The notes: generated by a model not told the origin, from the letters alone. A stretch of DNA of 64,000 bases from an uncultured Eubacteriales bacterium (GCA_934454405.1 CAKSFN010000003.1:1-64000); one strand, 5' to 3'. Counted from the stretch's first letter, positions 1 through 8,499 are shown. A program made the numbers and translations.

Positions 1-49
1 GAAGAGATAAAACTGTTCTGACAGTACGGACAGGATCACGAAAAACCTC

Positions 50-77
50 GGTCTCCGAAAATTCGGAGACCTTTTTT
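50..77 (+). terminator. Rho-independent terminator of the gene upstream of the window
   Basis: A perfect 10-bp stem (GGTCTCCGAA / TTCGGAGACC) is followed by six T residues. Frame 1 from base 1 reads six codons and stops at 19-21, so the window probably opens in the last codons of an upstream plus-strand gene whose transcript ends here. That gene cannot be identified from six codons. Confidence 0.85.
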
Positions 78-268
78 CTTGTTAAATGTTTATTTGAAAC
101 TTGAAACTGACATAGTGAAGAATATCTTTGCTATATGGTTTAGTCAAATCGTGATTTGAAGTTTTGTCTTTTTATATGTTCGCTGCGCACATTTTTTGCT
201 CGTGACAACGCGTTTTTCGGAGTTTTCGGTCGATTGTGTTTCTTTCGCAAACATTTTTTCGGAAAGAC
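78..268. other. AT-rich intergenic region upstream of ftsH
   Basis: No gene is seen. The stretch holds a tandem 7-mer (TTGAAAC twice, about 91-105) and a 16-bp palindrome at 144-159 (TCAAATC-GT-GATTTGA), which could be an operator or a weak hairpin. The ftsH promoter lies just downstream. Confidence 0.5.
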
Positions 269-297
269 TTGCGTAAATCGAAAATTTATGTTACAAT
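269..297 (+). promoter_or_regulatory. Sigma-A type promoter for ftsH
   Basis: A -35 box TTGCGT (269-274) and a -10 box TACAAT (292-297) are separated by 17 bp. A further TATAAT at 330-335 lacks a good -35 box and is a weaker alternative. The 5' leader would be about 70 nt. Confidence 0.6.
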
Positions 298-373
298 AAA
301 ACGTACGAAGTGCTTTGGCTATAAAAATGTATAATGTGAGATACGCAAAGTTTTTTACGAAAGGATTTTCGGT

Positions 374-2188
374 ATGAACGAAGTTAAAAAACCGAATAAG
401 CCGTTGTTTTTCTATTACGGCATCGCGCTGCTCGTCATCGTTCTTTTCAATCTGCTTCTTATGCCGCGCATAGCGGAAAAGCAGGTCAAAGAGGTCGATT
501 ACGGCACGTTTATCAAAATGACCGAGCAGAAAGAGCTTGACGAGGTCGATATCGCGTCCAACAAGATAGTTTTTTCCGACAAGCAGGGCAACCTCTACAA
601 GACCGGCTATATCGGTACGGACGAAGCCCTTGTTTCCCGTCTCGAAGCGTCGGGCGCGAAGTTTTCGACGCAGATAATCGAAGAGACTTCGCCCATCGTA
701 AGCTTCATCGTTTCATGGGTGCTTCCCATCGTCATTTTTGTTGTTCTCGGGCAGCTTATGTCCCGCTGGATGATGAAGAAAATGGGCGGCGGCGCAGGCT
801 CGATGATGTTCGATCTGGGCAAGAGCAATGCAAGGGTATACGTTAAGTCTTCCAGCGGCATACGCTTTGACGACGTCGCGGGCGAGGACGAGGCGAAAGA
901 AAACCTGACCGAGATAGTGGAATATCTTCACGACCCGAAAAAATATACGGAAATAGGCGCGTCGATGCCGAAAGGCATACTGCTTGTGGGCCCTCCGGGC
1001 ACGGGTAAAACGATGCTTGCAAAAGCCGTTGCGGGTGAAGCGAACGTTCCGTTCTTCTCGATGAGCGGCTCGGAGTTCGTTGAAATGTTCGTCGGCATGG
1101 GCGCATCAAAAGTCCGCGACCTGTTCAACCAGGCAAAAGAAAAGGCTCCGTGCATAGTATTTATCGACGAGATAGACGCGATAGGCGGCAAGCGCGATTC
1201 GCGCATCGGCGGCAACGACGAGCGTGAACAGACCCTGAACCAGCTGCTGACGGAAATGGACGGTTTTGAGGGCAATTCGGGCGTTATCATTCTTGCGGCG
1301 ACGAACAGACCCGAATCTCTCGACCCCGCGCTGACGCGTCCCGGACGTTTTGACCGCCGCGTTCCCGTTGAACTGCCCGACCTGAAAGGCAGAGAGGCTA
1401 TTCTGCGCGTTCACGCCAAAAAAGTTAAGACCGAACCCAATATAGATTACTCCGCGGTTGCGCGTATGGCTTCCGGCGCATCGGGCGCGGAGCTTGCGAA
1501 CATCGTCAACGAGGCGGCACTCCGCGCGGTTCGCGACGGCAGAAAAACCGTTACCCAGTCCGACCTCGAAGAGAGCATAGAGGTCGTTATCGCGGGCTAT
1601 CAGAAGAAGAACGCGATATTGACGGACCACGAAAAACGCATAGTGGCGTATCACGAAATAGGTCACGCGCTTGTGGCGGCAAAGCAGACGCAGTCCGCAC
1701 CCGTTCAAAAGATAACGATAGTTCCGAGAACGTCGGGCGCGCTCGGCTACACCATGCAGGTGGAGGACGGCAACCATTACCTCTGGACGAAAGAGGAAAT
1801 GGAGAACAAGATAGCCACGCTCACAGGCGGCAGAGTTGCGGAAGAGGTCGTTTTCGGCTCGATAACCACGGGCGCGTCAAACGACATCGAACAGGCAACG
1901 AATCTTGCGCGCTCCATGATAACCCGTTACGGTATGAGCGACGAGTTCGGCATGGTTGCGCTTGAAACGGAGACAAATCAGTATCTCGGCGGCGACACGC
2001 AGCTTTCCTGCTCTGCGGAAACGCAGCGCGAAGTGGATAAAAAGGTCGTTGACCTTGTTAAGAAGCAGTATGCGAAAGCGACGCGGATAATCACCGAAAA
2101 CCGCGAAAAACTCGACGAGCTTGCCAAGTTCCTTTATGAAAAGGAAACTATCACGGGCGAAGAGTTTATGCAGATCCTTGATAAGTAA
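374..2188 (+). CDS. ftsH: ATP-dependent zinc metalloprotease FtsH
   Basis: Membrane-bound AAA+ protease that degrades misfolded and regulatory membrane and cytosolic proteins as a hexamer. Two membrane segments lie near residues 12-31 and 105-128 with a short extracellular part between them. The AAA+ domain has a Walker A motif GPPGTGKT at 206-213, a Walker B motif ending in DEIDAIG, and an arginine-finger region with RPGRFDRR. The zinc site is HEIGH at 427-431, and Asp504 is the likely third ligand. At 604 residues it is of usual length for Firmicutes, with a short C-terminal tail. A GAAAGGA ribosome-binding site precedes the ATG. It appears to be transcribed alone from the promoter just upstream. 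Confidence 0.98.
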   Translation: MNEVKKPNKPLFFYYGIALLVIVLFNLLLMPRIAEKQVKEVDYGTFIKMTEQKELDEVDIASNKIVFSDKQGNLYKTGYIGTDEALVSRLEASGAKFSTQIIEETSPIVSFIVSWVLPIVIFVVLGQLMSRWMMKKMGGGAGSMMFDLGKSNARVYVKSSSGIRFDDVAGEDEAKENLTEIVEYLHDPKKYTEIGASMPKGILLVGPPGTGKTMLAKAVAGEANVPFFSMSGSEFVEMFVGMGASKVRDLFNQAKEKAPCIVFIDEIDAIGGKRDSRIGGNDEREQTLNQLLTEMDGFEGNSGVIILAATNRPESLDPALTRPGRFDRRVPVELPDLKGREAILRVHAKKVKTEPNIDYSAVARMASGASGAELANIVNEAALRAVRDGRKTVTQSDLEESIEVVIAGYQKKNAILTDHEKRIVAYHEIGHALVAAKQTQSAPVQKITIVPRTSGALGYTMQVEDGNHYLWTKEEMENKIATLTGGRVAEEVVFGSITTGASNDIEQATNLARSMITRYGMSDEFGMVALETETNQYLGGDTQLSCSAETQREVDKKVVDLVKKQYAKATRIITENREKLDELAKFLYEKETITGEEFMQILDK

Positions 2189-2424
2189 TTCAGCGGCTGT
2201 CGGCGAATAAAACGGGGCAAAAAGTTTTCGGCACTTCGGGTATAAGAGTATTGCGGTTCAATCCGCTTATTCCGTAAGAAAAGGAGGACGGTATCGGCGT
2301 ATGAAGGCCGTCTGCCCGTTCCGGATATGCTCTGTTCCGCGGCTCTGAAAAACCATAAATGAATATGAAAACGTCCGCCGGGGTCCGAAAGGAGTTCGGC
2401 GGGCGGCAAGAGAGGAATATGAAT

Positions 2425-3318
2425 ATGGCAACCACTTATGTATTTTTTAACCCGCTTGCGGGCAACGGCAAGTGCGGCGACAGCGCAAAGGGGCTGACAA
2501 AAGTTGTAGGCGAGGGCGCGATCTTCTGCAATATGACCGACGAAAGCGTTTATGAGAGCACTCTTTTTTCACTTGCTCCCGATGACAAACTCATCGTCTG
2601 CGGCGGCGACGGAACGCTGAACAGATTTGTCAATTTTGTCGGCGACCGCGACCTCGGACACGATGTTTTTTACTGTCCGCTCGGCTCGGGCAACGACTTT
2701 GCGCACGAGCTCGGCAAAACTTCGGACGACGAACCTTTTAACATCACCGATTACCTTAAAAATCTGCCTACGGTCTGCGTAAACGGCAATACATACCGCT
2801 TTATCAACGGCATCGGCTACGGTATAGACGGTTACTGTTGCGAAGTGGGCGACAAAATGCGCGGCAAGGGAAAGAAAAACATCAATTATGCGGGAATAGC
2901 GATTAAGGGGCTGCTGTTCCACTACAAACCGACAAACGCTGTCATCACCGTTGACGGCGTTCGGCACGAGTTCAAAAAGGTGTGGCTTGCGCCGACGATG
3001 AACGGCAGATTTTACGGCGGCGGTATGATGCCGACCCCCGGGCAGGTCAGAAACGGCGGCAAACTTTCGGTTATGCTTTTCCACGGTTCGGGCAAGATAA
3101 AAACTCTGGCAATCTTCCCGTCCATTTTCAAGGGCGAACACGTCAAACACACGGACTGCGTGACCGTGCTTGAAGGCAAAACGATAACCGTTGAGTTTGA
3201 CAGCCCGCGCGCGCTTCAGATAGACGGCGAGACCGTTCTCGGCGTTACGTCCTACACCGCGACCGCGTTCGGCGTGAACGAACCCGCAAAAGAAGCGGAA
3301 ACAACCGCTGCGGAATAA
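2425..3318 (+). CDS. Diacylglycerol/lipid kinase family protein (YegS/BmrU-like)
   Basis: Member of the diacylglycerol kinase catalytic-domain family, which phosphorylates lipid alcohols using ATP. The N-terminal half has the NPLAGNGK segment and the nucleotide-binding motif GGDGTLNRFVN, followed by GSGNDFA. The C-terminal half is the beta-sandwich typical of the family and ends in a Glu/Ala-rich tail. An upstream in-frame ATG exists at 2359 and another at 2419. I prefer 2425 because AGAGGA at 2411-2416 is then 8 nt upstream and the protein starts directly at the conserved first strand. The substrate (diacylglycerol, undecaprenol or another lipid) cannot be told from sequence. Confidence 0.88.
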   Translation: MATTYVFFNPLAGNGKCGDSAKGLTKVVGEGAIFCNMTDESVYESTLFSLAPDDKLIVCGGDGTLNRFVNFVGDRDLGHDVFYCPLGSGNDFAHELGKTSDDEPFNITDYLKNLPTVCVNGNTYRFINGIGYGIDGYCCEVGDKMRGKGKKNINYAGIAIKGLLFHYKPTNAVITVDGVRHEFKKVWLAPTMNGRFYGGGMMPTPGQVRNGGKLSVMLFHGSGKIKTLAIFPSIFKGEHVKHTDCVTVLEGKTITVEFDSPRALQIDGETVLGVTSYTATAFGVNEPAKEAETTAAE

Positions 3319-3336
3319 AAAAGTTTATTCGAGTAT

Positions 3337-3396
3337 AAAAAAGTGCCCGATAGGGTATAAAACGCGTGAAATCCGCGCGGATTATACCTTATCGGG
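3337..3396 (-). terminator. Terminator between the convergent lipid kinase and degV genes
   Basis: A 15-bp stem (CCCGATAGGGTATAA at 3346-3360, TTATACCTTATCGGG at 3382-3396, one G-T wobble) can form. On the minus strand it is followed by TTTTTT, so it best ends the degV transcript. The plus-strand side has only a weak T tract, but it may serve both genes. Confidence 0.75.
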
Positions 3397-3512
3397 TATA
3401 GTTTTGAAAAAAACGTCGGAGAGGCAGAGAAAAACGCTGCGCCGCCGAAACGCAGGCTTTTTTACATCCCCTCATTTTTTTGTCGTCTGAATAAGGTGCT
3501 TTGCCCCGTCTT

Positions 3513-4373
3513 TTATTTTTCCGTGCCGGGGAAGAACAGAGCCACGGTGCCGGGACCGACGTGCGCGCCCGTTACCGGTTCGTAGCAGACGTTATAGCAT
3601 TTGCCCGTGAATCCCTTTTTGCGAAGGGCTTTAAGCAGAGCCTCCGCGTCCTGCGGAGCGTCCGCGTGCGCTATTCCTATCTCGGAGGATCTGTCCCTTG
3701 CGAGCTTTTCGTATTTTTCGACAAGCGCCGCCAGCGCCGCCTGTCTGCCGCGCGCCTTGCCGCACGAAACTATTCTGCCCTCCCCGTCGCCTTTGAGCAC
3801 GGGCTTGATTTTCAGCAGAGTGCCGACGACAGCGGCGATGCCGCTGATCCTGCCGCCGCGTTTCAGGTATTCGAGATCGTCCACCGTGAAATACTGGCAC
3901 ATCGTGTTTCTTTCTTCTTCAATTATTTCCGTTATTCTGTCAAGCGCCGCGCCTGCCTCTATCATTTTCGCCGCCTTGATAACGAGCAGCCCTTCGCCGA
4001 GAGACGCCGCAAACGTATCTATCGCAACAATTTTGCGGTCGGGGTATTCGTCCTGCAACTCCGAAACCGCTATGGACGCCGCGTGCGCCGCGCCGCTTAT
4101 GCCGCCCGACATACCTATATAAAGAACGTCGTCGCCGTTGTCAAGCGCCCCGCGGAAGGCTTCCATAAAATCCACAATGTTTATCATCGAGGTTTTCACC
4201 GTCGCGCCGTTTCGCATCGCGTCGTAAAAGGCCTTGCCGTCAAAATCGCCGTCGGGGCTTCTGTTCGGTTCCCTGTCGTCCACGCGATATGTGAAGGGAA
4301 CAAGTCTTATTCCGTATTTTCCGATCATTTCGGAGGTGAGATTTGCCGAGGTGTCCGTATAAAGCCGTATCAT
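3513..4373 (-). CDS. DegV family fatty-acid-binding protein
   Basis: DegV/FakB-like proteins hold a fatty acid so that a FakA kinase can phosphorylate it, feeding exogenous fatty acids into phospholipid synthesis. The protein opens with IRLYTDTSANLTSE and carries the VKTSMIN and SGGISGAAHAA segments and the GGRISG loop of the second domain, all typical of the family. At 286 residues the length is normal. The ATG at 4373 is chosen over the one at 4415 because it matches family N termini and has AAAAGGAAA upstream. No fakA-like gene is seen in this window. Confidence 0.92.
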   Translation of the reverse strand: MIRLYTDTSANLTSEMIGKYGIRLVPFTYRVDDREPNRSPDGDFDGKAFYDAMRNGATVKTSMINIVDFMEAFRGALDNGDDVLYIGMSGGISGAAHAASIAVSELQDEYPDRKIVAIDTFAASLGEGLLVIKAAKMIEAGAALDRITEIIEEERNTMCQYFTVDDLEYLKRGGRISGIAAVVGTLLKIKPVLKGDGEGRIVSCGKARGRQAALAALVEKYEKLARDRSSEIGIAHADAPQDAEALLKALRKKGFTGKCYNVCYEPVTGAHVGPGTVALFFPGTEK

Positions 4374-4440
4374 AGTTTTTTTCCTTTTCGCCGTTTTCGC
4401 TGTTTTTTGCGGCAAACCGTTTCGCCGCGTTTATGATACT

Positions 4441-4469
4441 ATCATACACCCTCCGTGCCGCCGAAGCAA
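4441..4469 (-). promoter_or_regulatory. Promoter for the degV gene
   Basis: On the minus strand, TTGCTT (4464-4469), a 17-bp spacer and TATGAT (4441-4446) lie about 70 nt upstream of the degV start. Confidence 0.55.
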
Positions 4470-4540
4470 CCTACGACGCTCTTTTTTACGCTACGGGTCG
4501 GAGAGCGGTGATTCTATGACAAAAAGTACGCGGTAGAATA

Positions 4541-4574
4541 AGAAAAGGAGACTCTACCGTCAGTAGAATCTCCT
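4541..4574 (-). terminator. Terminator of the scfB-decarboxylase-XRE operon
   Basis: A 12-bp stem with one wobble pair (4546-4557 with 4563-4574) and a 5-nt loop. On the minus strand it is followed by TTTTCTTATT. It lies directly after the stop codon of the membrane XRE gene. Confidence 0.8.
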
Positions 4575-4600
4575 GAAATATCAACGCTTTTCGGGCGTAT

Positions 4601-5254
4601 TTATTCGGTTTTATCATTCGCTTGCGTCGTTTCGGTGTCGGGCTTTTTCTTCGGCGGTTTTTTCTTTATGCGAAAGCCGAAAATCACGAGCGCTTCCACG
4701 GGAACGGCAAGCAGGAATATCTGCCACCAGTTATGGCTGAGAAACAGCAGATATACCATCGCGATAAGGCTGAGCGCCAGCGCGGACACGATAAAAAAGT
4801 TGCGCTTGCCCCTGCCCCAAACGGAGTGAAGCACAAGCTGCGTTATCAGCGAAACGGGCACGGCGCAGGGGAATATCTGCCAAAGCACCACGCCGCAGAG
4901 CCAAAGAATGACGAACAGCAAAAGCGCCAGCGTCCATATTCCCGTAATCGCGACGCTTGTTATCATCTTATGGCTGTAACGGTCGCTTTTAACGAGCTTT
5001 ATAATTCCGCTTCTGTTCTCGTCCTCTCTTTTCTTTCGTTCCTCGCCCGAATAAACAAGTCTGTCAACGGTCACGCCGAACACGTCCGCGATATTGCGCA
5101 GCACGGCGGCATCGGGCGCGGCTTCCGCACGCTCCCATTTGGAAACGGACTTATCCGAATAGTGTATCTTTTCCGCAAGGTCTGCCTGCTTCATGCCTGC
5201 CTCCGCGCGGAGCTCGATGATGTTGTTTGCTATTATTCTCTTGATGTCTTCCAT
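4601..5254 (-). CDS. Membrane-anchored XRE-family transcriptional regulator
   Basis: Residues 1-68 form a Cro/CI-type helix-turn-helix domain (MKQADLAEKIHYSDKSVSKW). It is followed by a charged linker and four hydrophobic segments at about 98-118, 125-146, 153-171 and 175-193, then a Lys/Pro-rich tail. The design suggests a DNA-binding protein held at the membrane that may respond to an envelope signal. The start has GGAGG 8 nt upstream. It follows the decarboxylase-like gene by 27 nt and is the last gene before a terminator, so it is probably co-transcribed with scfB. Its target and signal are unknown. Confidence 0.85.
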   Translation of the reverse strand: MEDIKRIIANNIIELRAEAGMKQADLAEKIHYSDKSVSKWERAEAAPDAAVLRNIADVFGVTVDRLVYSGEERKKREDENRSGIIKLVKSDRYSHKMITSVAITGIWTLALLLFVILWLCGVVLWQIFPCAVPVSLITQLVLHSVWGRGKRNFFIVSALALSLIAMVYLLFLSHNWWQIFLLAVPVEALVIFGFRIKKKPPKKKPDTETTQANDKTE

Positions 5255-5281
5255 GAGCGAATCCTCCGTGAAAGAGTGTTT

Positions 5282-6622
5282 TTATCTCTGTTTTTTTATT
5301 ACCGAACAGCGCTCGACGCCGTAATACCTCATAACTTCGGCAAGCCTCTCCGTTATCCTCTCTCCGTAAACGGCGACGGGAACGGCGGGCGGACAGCTTA
5401 TCGCCGACGCGGCGCAAACGCGCCCCGCGCATTTATCCGTCGGCAGCACTTCGCTTTCTTCAAAAATCGTCTCTCTCGGGCTCAAAACCGCCTCCGAACG
5501 GGGGAGAAGAGGCGGTTTTTCCGTTATCGCGGAACGCCTTTTCATCTTTTTGAGTGTAACTTTCAGTCTTTCGAGATCTTTATCCGTATTTTTCGGCGAA
5601 AGCATAAAAACAACCGCGTCGGGGTCGTAAAACTCCGGGTAAATCCCGTTCGCCGTCAGTATTTTCGCCGTTTCAACGCCTGTGTAGCCGAAACTTTTCG
5701 GCAAAAGCGTTATTTTCAGCGGTTCGTCGCCGAATGTTTCAAAGCCGAGTCCGTTTATCTCTTTTTTCAGCTCCTCCGCCTTCGGAAGGAACAGCGAAAG
5801 GCTTTTTCTGAAAGCGTCCGCCCCGTCGTTCATTGCGTCGAGCGACTGCAATATAAGATATGACGGACTGCTCGAACCGAACAGCGACATCGAAGCTTTT
5901 GCCTGCTTTGCAAACACTTCCGCCGCGTTTTGCGCTATGTGCAGATACGCGCCGCCCGTTATCACGGGAAGCGTCTTGTGCGCCGAAGAACAGCACATAT
6001 CCGCGCCGAGGTCGGTCGGGAAAAGCGAGGTCGGCAGAAAGCGCAGATATGCCCCGTGTGCGCAGTCCACGCAGAGCGGAACGCCGCGCTTTTTGCATAC
6101 ATCGGAAATGCTTTTTATATCAAGAATATTGCCGAGATAGTCGGGGCTTGTCAGATATACCGCCGCCGGTTTTTCGCCGTCGGACAACGCTTTTTCAACG
6201 TCGGAGGCGGTTATCGGGCAGCAGAGATAAGGGCTTTCCTTTTCGGGATAAAGCCATTTGACGGAAATGTTCAGCAGCGCTGCGGCGTTCAAAAACGCCC
6301 GGTGCGCGTTGCGCCCGGCAAGAACCGTCGGACGGTTTCCTTTTGAAACGGCATAAACCGCGATAAGCCTCATCATCGCTTCTATGCAGAGAGTTGAGCC
6401 GCCTGCCGAATAAAAGGTTTTCGCGCCGAATACTTCACTTGCGTTTTTTTCGCTTTCGGCGATTATTCCGTCCGCCGCAAAAAGCTCGTCCGCGCCGTCT
6501 ATCTCCGTGATGTCAAACGGTTCGGCGCCGAGCGACGAAACGCCTTTATGCCCCGGCATATGAAATCTTGCCGCGCCGCTTTCCGCATATCTGCGGATAA
6601 AATCGCAAACAGGTTTACTCAT
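5282..6622 (-). CDS. Orn/Lys/Arg decarboxylase family PLP-dependent enzyme
   Basis: Fold-type I PLP enzyme of the short (YaaO/SpeA-like) Orn/Lys/Arg decarboxylase group. The N-terminal FHMPGHKG motif, the YSAGGST cofactor-binding segment, VDCAHGA (Asp for the pyridine nitrogen) and SAHKTLP (the lysine that binds PLP) are all present. Family members decarboxylate basic amino acids to polyamines or cadaverine, but the substrate here is not certain. At 446 residues it is slightly short for the group. Its start overlaps the scfB stop by 8 nt, so translation is likely coupled to the SCIFF maturase. That pairing is worth noting because SCIFF loci do not require such an enzyme. Confidence 0.88.
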   Translation of the reverse strand: MSKPVCDFIRRYAESGAARFHMPGHKGVSSLGAEPFDITEIDGADELFAADGIIAESEKNASEVFGAKTFYSAGGSTLCIEAMMRLIAVYAVSKGNRPTVLAGRNAHRAFLNAAALLNISVKWLYPEKESPYLCCPITASDVEKALSDGEKPAAVYLTSPDYLGNILDIKSISDVCKKRGVPLCVDCAHGAYLRFLPTSLFPTDLGADMCCSSAHKTLPVITGGAYLHIAQNAAEVFAKQAKASMSLFGSSSPSYLILQSLDAMNDGADAFRKSLSLFLPKAEELKKEINGLGFETFGDEPLKITLLPKSFGYTGVETAKILTANGIYPEFYDPDAVVFMLSPKNTDKDLERLKVTLKKMKRRSAITEKPPLLPRSEAVLSPRETIFEESEVLPTDKCAGRVCAASAISCPPAVPVAVYGERITERLAEVMRYYGVERCSVIKKQR

Positions 6623-8003
6623 TTTCCGCTCTCAATTCGCGTTCGACCGCAACGGCTATCGCACATTCCATTCTTTTTTTGAACAGGTCGCAGCCGTATT
6701 TGTAAACGCCTTTGACGGAGCCCGTCGCGTGATACGCGTTCGCCGCGCATCCGCCCGAGCAGTAAAGGCGCGCCCAGCAGCCGCGGCACTCCTCTCTTGC
6801 GTACACGTTGCAGGAAGCGAACTCATCCTGTATTTTTTTGTTGTTTACGCCCGACCATATATCGCCGAGTCTGAATTTTTCGTCGCCGACGAACTGGTGG
6901 CAGGGATAGAGGTCTCCCCACGGTGTGACCGCCATATATTCCGTCCCCGAACCGCAGCCCGAGATGCGCTTGTATATGCACGGACCGCCTTTTAAGTCTA
7001 TCATATAATGATAGAACGTGAACGGCTTGCCCTCTTTATCCCTTTCGAGCATAAGCTTCGCAAGGTCTTCGTATTGCTTCATCACAACGGACTTGTCTTT
7101 CTCCGTCAGCGCCGCGGGGTCGTCCGCCGCCGCGACAACCGGCTCCATACTCAGCTCCGAAAAGCCGAGGTCGAGCATCGTTTTGATGTCCTCGAGAAAA
7201 TCGGGGTTCGCGTGCGTGAAAGTGCCTCTCATATAATAGTTTTTGCCGCCGCGCGCGTTGACGAACTTTTGAAACTTCGGAACTATCTTTTCCCAGCTGC
7301 CGTTGCCCGCGTAATCGACGCGGTACCTGTCGTGAACCTCTTTTCTGCCGTCAAGGCTTAAAACGACGTTGCTCATTTCACGGTTTGAAAACTCTATAAC
7401 GTCGTCGTCAACCAGCACGCCGTTCGTCGTAAGCGTAAAACGGAAGTTCTTGTTTTTTTCTTTTTCGACGCTTCTCGCGTATGCGACAAGTTGTTTTACA
7501 ACGTCAAAATTCATCAGCGGCTCGCCGCCGAAAAAGTCGACCTCGAGGTTTCTTCTCGTCCCCGAATTTTCAATAAGAAAATCAAGGGCGCGTTTGCCCA
7601 CCTCATAGCTCATCAGCGCGCGTTCGCCGTGATATTTGCCCTGACTTGCAAAGCAATACGAGCAATTCAGGTTGCAGGTGTGCGCGATGTGCAGGCAAAG
7701 CGCCTTGACAACGCCCGACGTGCGCGCTTTCAGCGTTCCCGCCATGGGCTCGAAGGCGTCGGAGGTGAACAGCTGCCCGTTTTTCTGCATTTCGAGAAGC
7801 TGTGCATAACAGTTTTCGACGTCCTTTTCGGTCACGCCGTCCCTGTCCTTATACTTTTCCGCAACGGCTTTTTTTATCGTTTCGAGGTCGTCTGTCTCAA
7901 ACATTGAGATGATGTCATAGGTCGGGTCGTCCACCACGTGAACCGAACCCGAACAGACGTCCAGAACGATATTTCTGTCGCCGAATTTGTATTGATGTAT
8001 CAT
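6615..8003 (-). CDS. scfB: SCIFF thioether-forming radical SAM maturase
   Basis: Radical SAM/SPASM enzyme that forms thioether crosslinks in the SCIFF precursor. The first ~85 residues (starting MIHQYKFGDRNIVLDV) are the RRE-like precursor-recognition region typical of this family. The CxxxCxxC cluster is C110-C114-C117, followed by FFGGEP. The C-terminal SPASM region carries clustered Cys (GPCIYKR, SGCGSG, YPCHQF, EECRGCWARLYCSGGC) for auxiliary clusters. At 462 residues the length is standard. The precursor gene lies 247 nt upstream on the same strand. The start lacks a strong Shine-Dalgarno sequence. Confidence 0.96.
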   Translation of the reverse strand: MIHQYKFGDRNIVLDVCSGSVHVVDDPTYDIISMFETDDLETIKKAVAEKYKDRDGVTEKDVENCYAQLLEMQKNGQLFTSDAFEPMAGTLKARTSGVVKALCLHIAHTCNLNCSYCFASQGKYHGERALMSYEVGKRALDFLIENSGTRRNLEVDFFGGEPLMNFDVVKQLVAYARSVEKEKNKNFRFTLTTNGVLVDDDVIEFSNREMSNVVLSLDGRKEVHDRYRVDYAGNGSWEKIVPKFQKFVNARGGKNYYMRGTFTHANPDFLEDIKTMLDLGFSELSMEPVVAAADDPAALTEKDKSVVMKQYEDLAKLMLERDKEGKPFTFYHYMIDLKGGPCIYKRISGCGSGTEYMAVTPWGDLYPCHQFVGDEKFRLGDIWSGVNNKKIQDEFASCNVYAREECRGCWARLYCSGGCAANAYHATGSVKGVYKYGCDLFKKRMECAIAVAVERELRAENE

Positions 8004-8204
8004 AATACCGTAATATCTTTCGTTGTGAAAACGGATGTTTAAGCCGCCCGAAACGCAAAGCTCCGAAAAACAAAAATCAGAGATTGAATAAAAGAAAGCT
8101 CATACTCAAAGCGTCGGCTTTCCGCGTTTTAAGTCTTTGCTGAAAGGAGCGGGCGTTTTTTCGTCCCCGAACACGGGTGTAATATATTTATCCTGTTCTC
8201 TTCT

Positions 8205-8232
8205 AAAAATGCCGCCCCCGAAAGGACGGCAT
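8205..8232 (-). terminator. Hairpin terminator or attenuator between scfA and scfB
   Basis: On the minus strand a 9-bp G+C-rich stem (ATGCCGTCC with GGGCGGCAT, one wobble) is followed by TTTT. It lies 18 nt after the scfA stop and 200 nt before scfB. It probably stops most transcripts after the precursor gene, giving far more peptide mRNA than maturase mRNA. Confidence 0.75.
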
Positions 8233-8250
8233 CTTAGTTCTTTTCAAAAA

Positions 8251-8400
8251 TTACTTGCTTTCCTTGTTTTCGCAAGCCTGATTGGCAATGCCGCAGCTTG
8301 TTTTGCAAGCGGACTGGCAGGAAGTCTGGCACTCGCCGCAGCCGCCGTTTTTCGCGCTTTCGCAAAGATTGCGCGTGCTTATCGTCTTAATATTCTCCAT
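8251..8400 (-). CDS. scfA: SCIFF ranthipeptide precursor (49 residues)
   Basis: Short Cys-rich peptide matching the SCIFF (six cysteines in forty-five residues) family. It begins MENIKTISTRN and contains CGECQTSCQSACKTSC, the family signature. Cysteines are at 13, 21, 24, 28, 32, 36 and 43. The last six are the conserved set; Cys13 is extra and lies in the leader part. Position 37, normally Thr in this family, is Gly here. A GGAGG lies 8 nt before the ATG, and the upstream promoter matches the consensus exactly. ScfB at 6615-8003 should be its maturase. The function of the mature peptide is unsettled. Confidence 0.96.
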   Translation of the reverse strand: MENIKTISTRNLCESAKNGGCGECQTSCQSACKTSCGIANQACENKESK

Positions 8401-8431
8401 GATTTTATCCTCCGAAAAACAGATTTTCTAT

Positions 8432-8460
8432 ATTATATCATATATATAACGCGTTGTCAA
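8432..8460 (-). promoter_or_regulatory. Consensus promoter of scfA
   Basis: Minus-strand TTGACA (8455-8460), exactly 17 bp, and TATAAT (8432-8437), with a TGA extension just before the -10 box. Both boxes match the sigma-A consensus at all positions, so strong constitutive expression of the SCIFF precursor is expected. Confidence 0.9.
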
Positions 8461-8499
8461 CCGCGACAAAAACAAATTTCGGATTTCTTTCGGAATATC

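Noticed and set aside
2245..2275. GCGGTTCAATCCGC, resembling a tRNA T arm
   Set aside because: No acceptor or anticodon arm can be folded around it, so it is not a tRNA.
2302..2349. A 15-codon frame after AAGGAGG, a possible leader peptide before the lipid kinase gene
   Set aside because: Spacing from the Shine-Dalgarno sequence is too long (about 13 nt), there is no codon bias or attenuator structure, and chance is likely.
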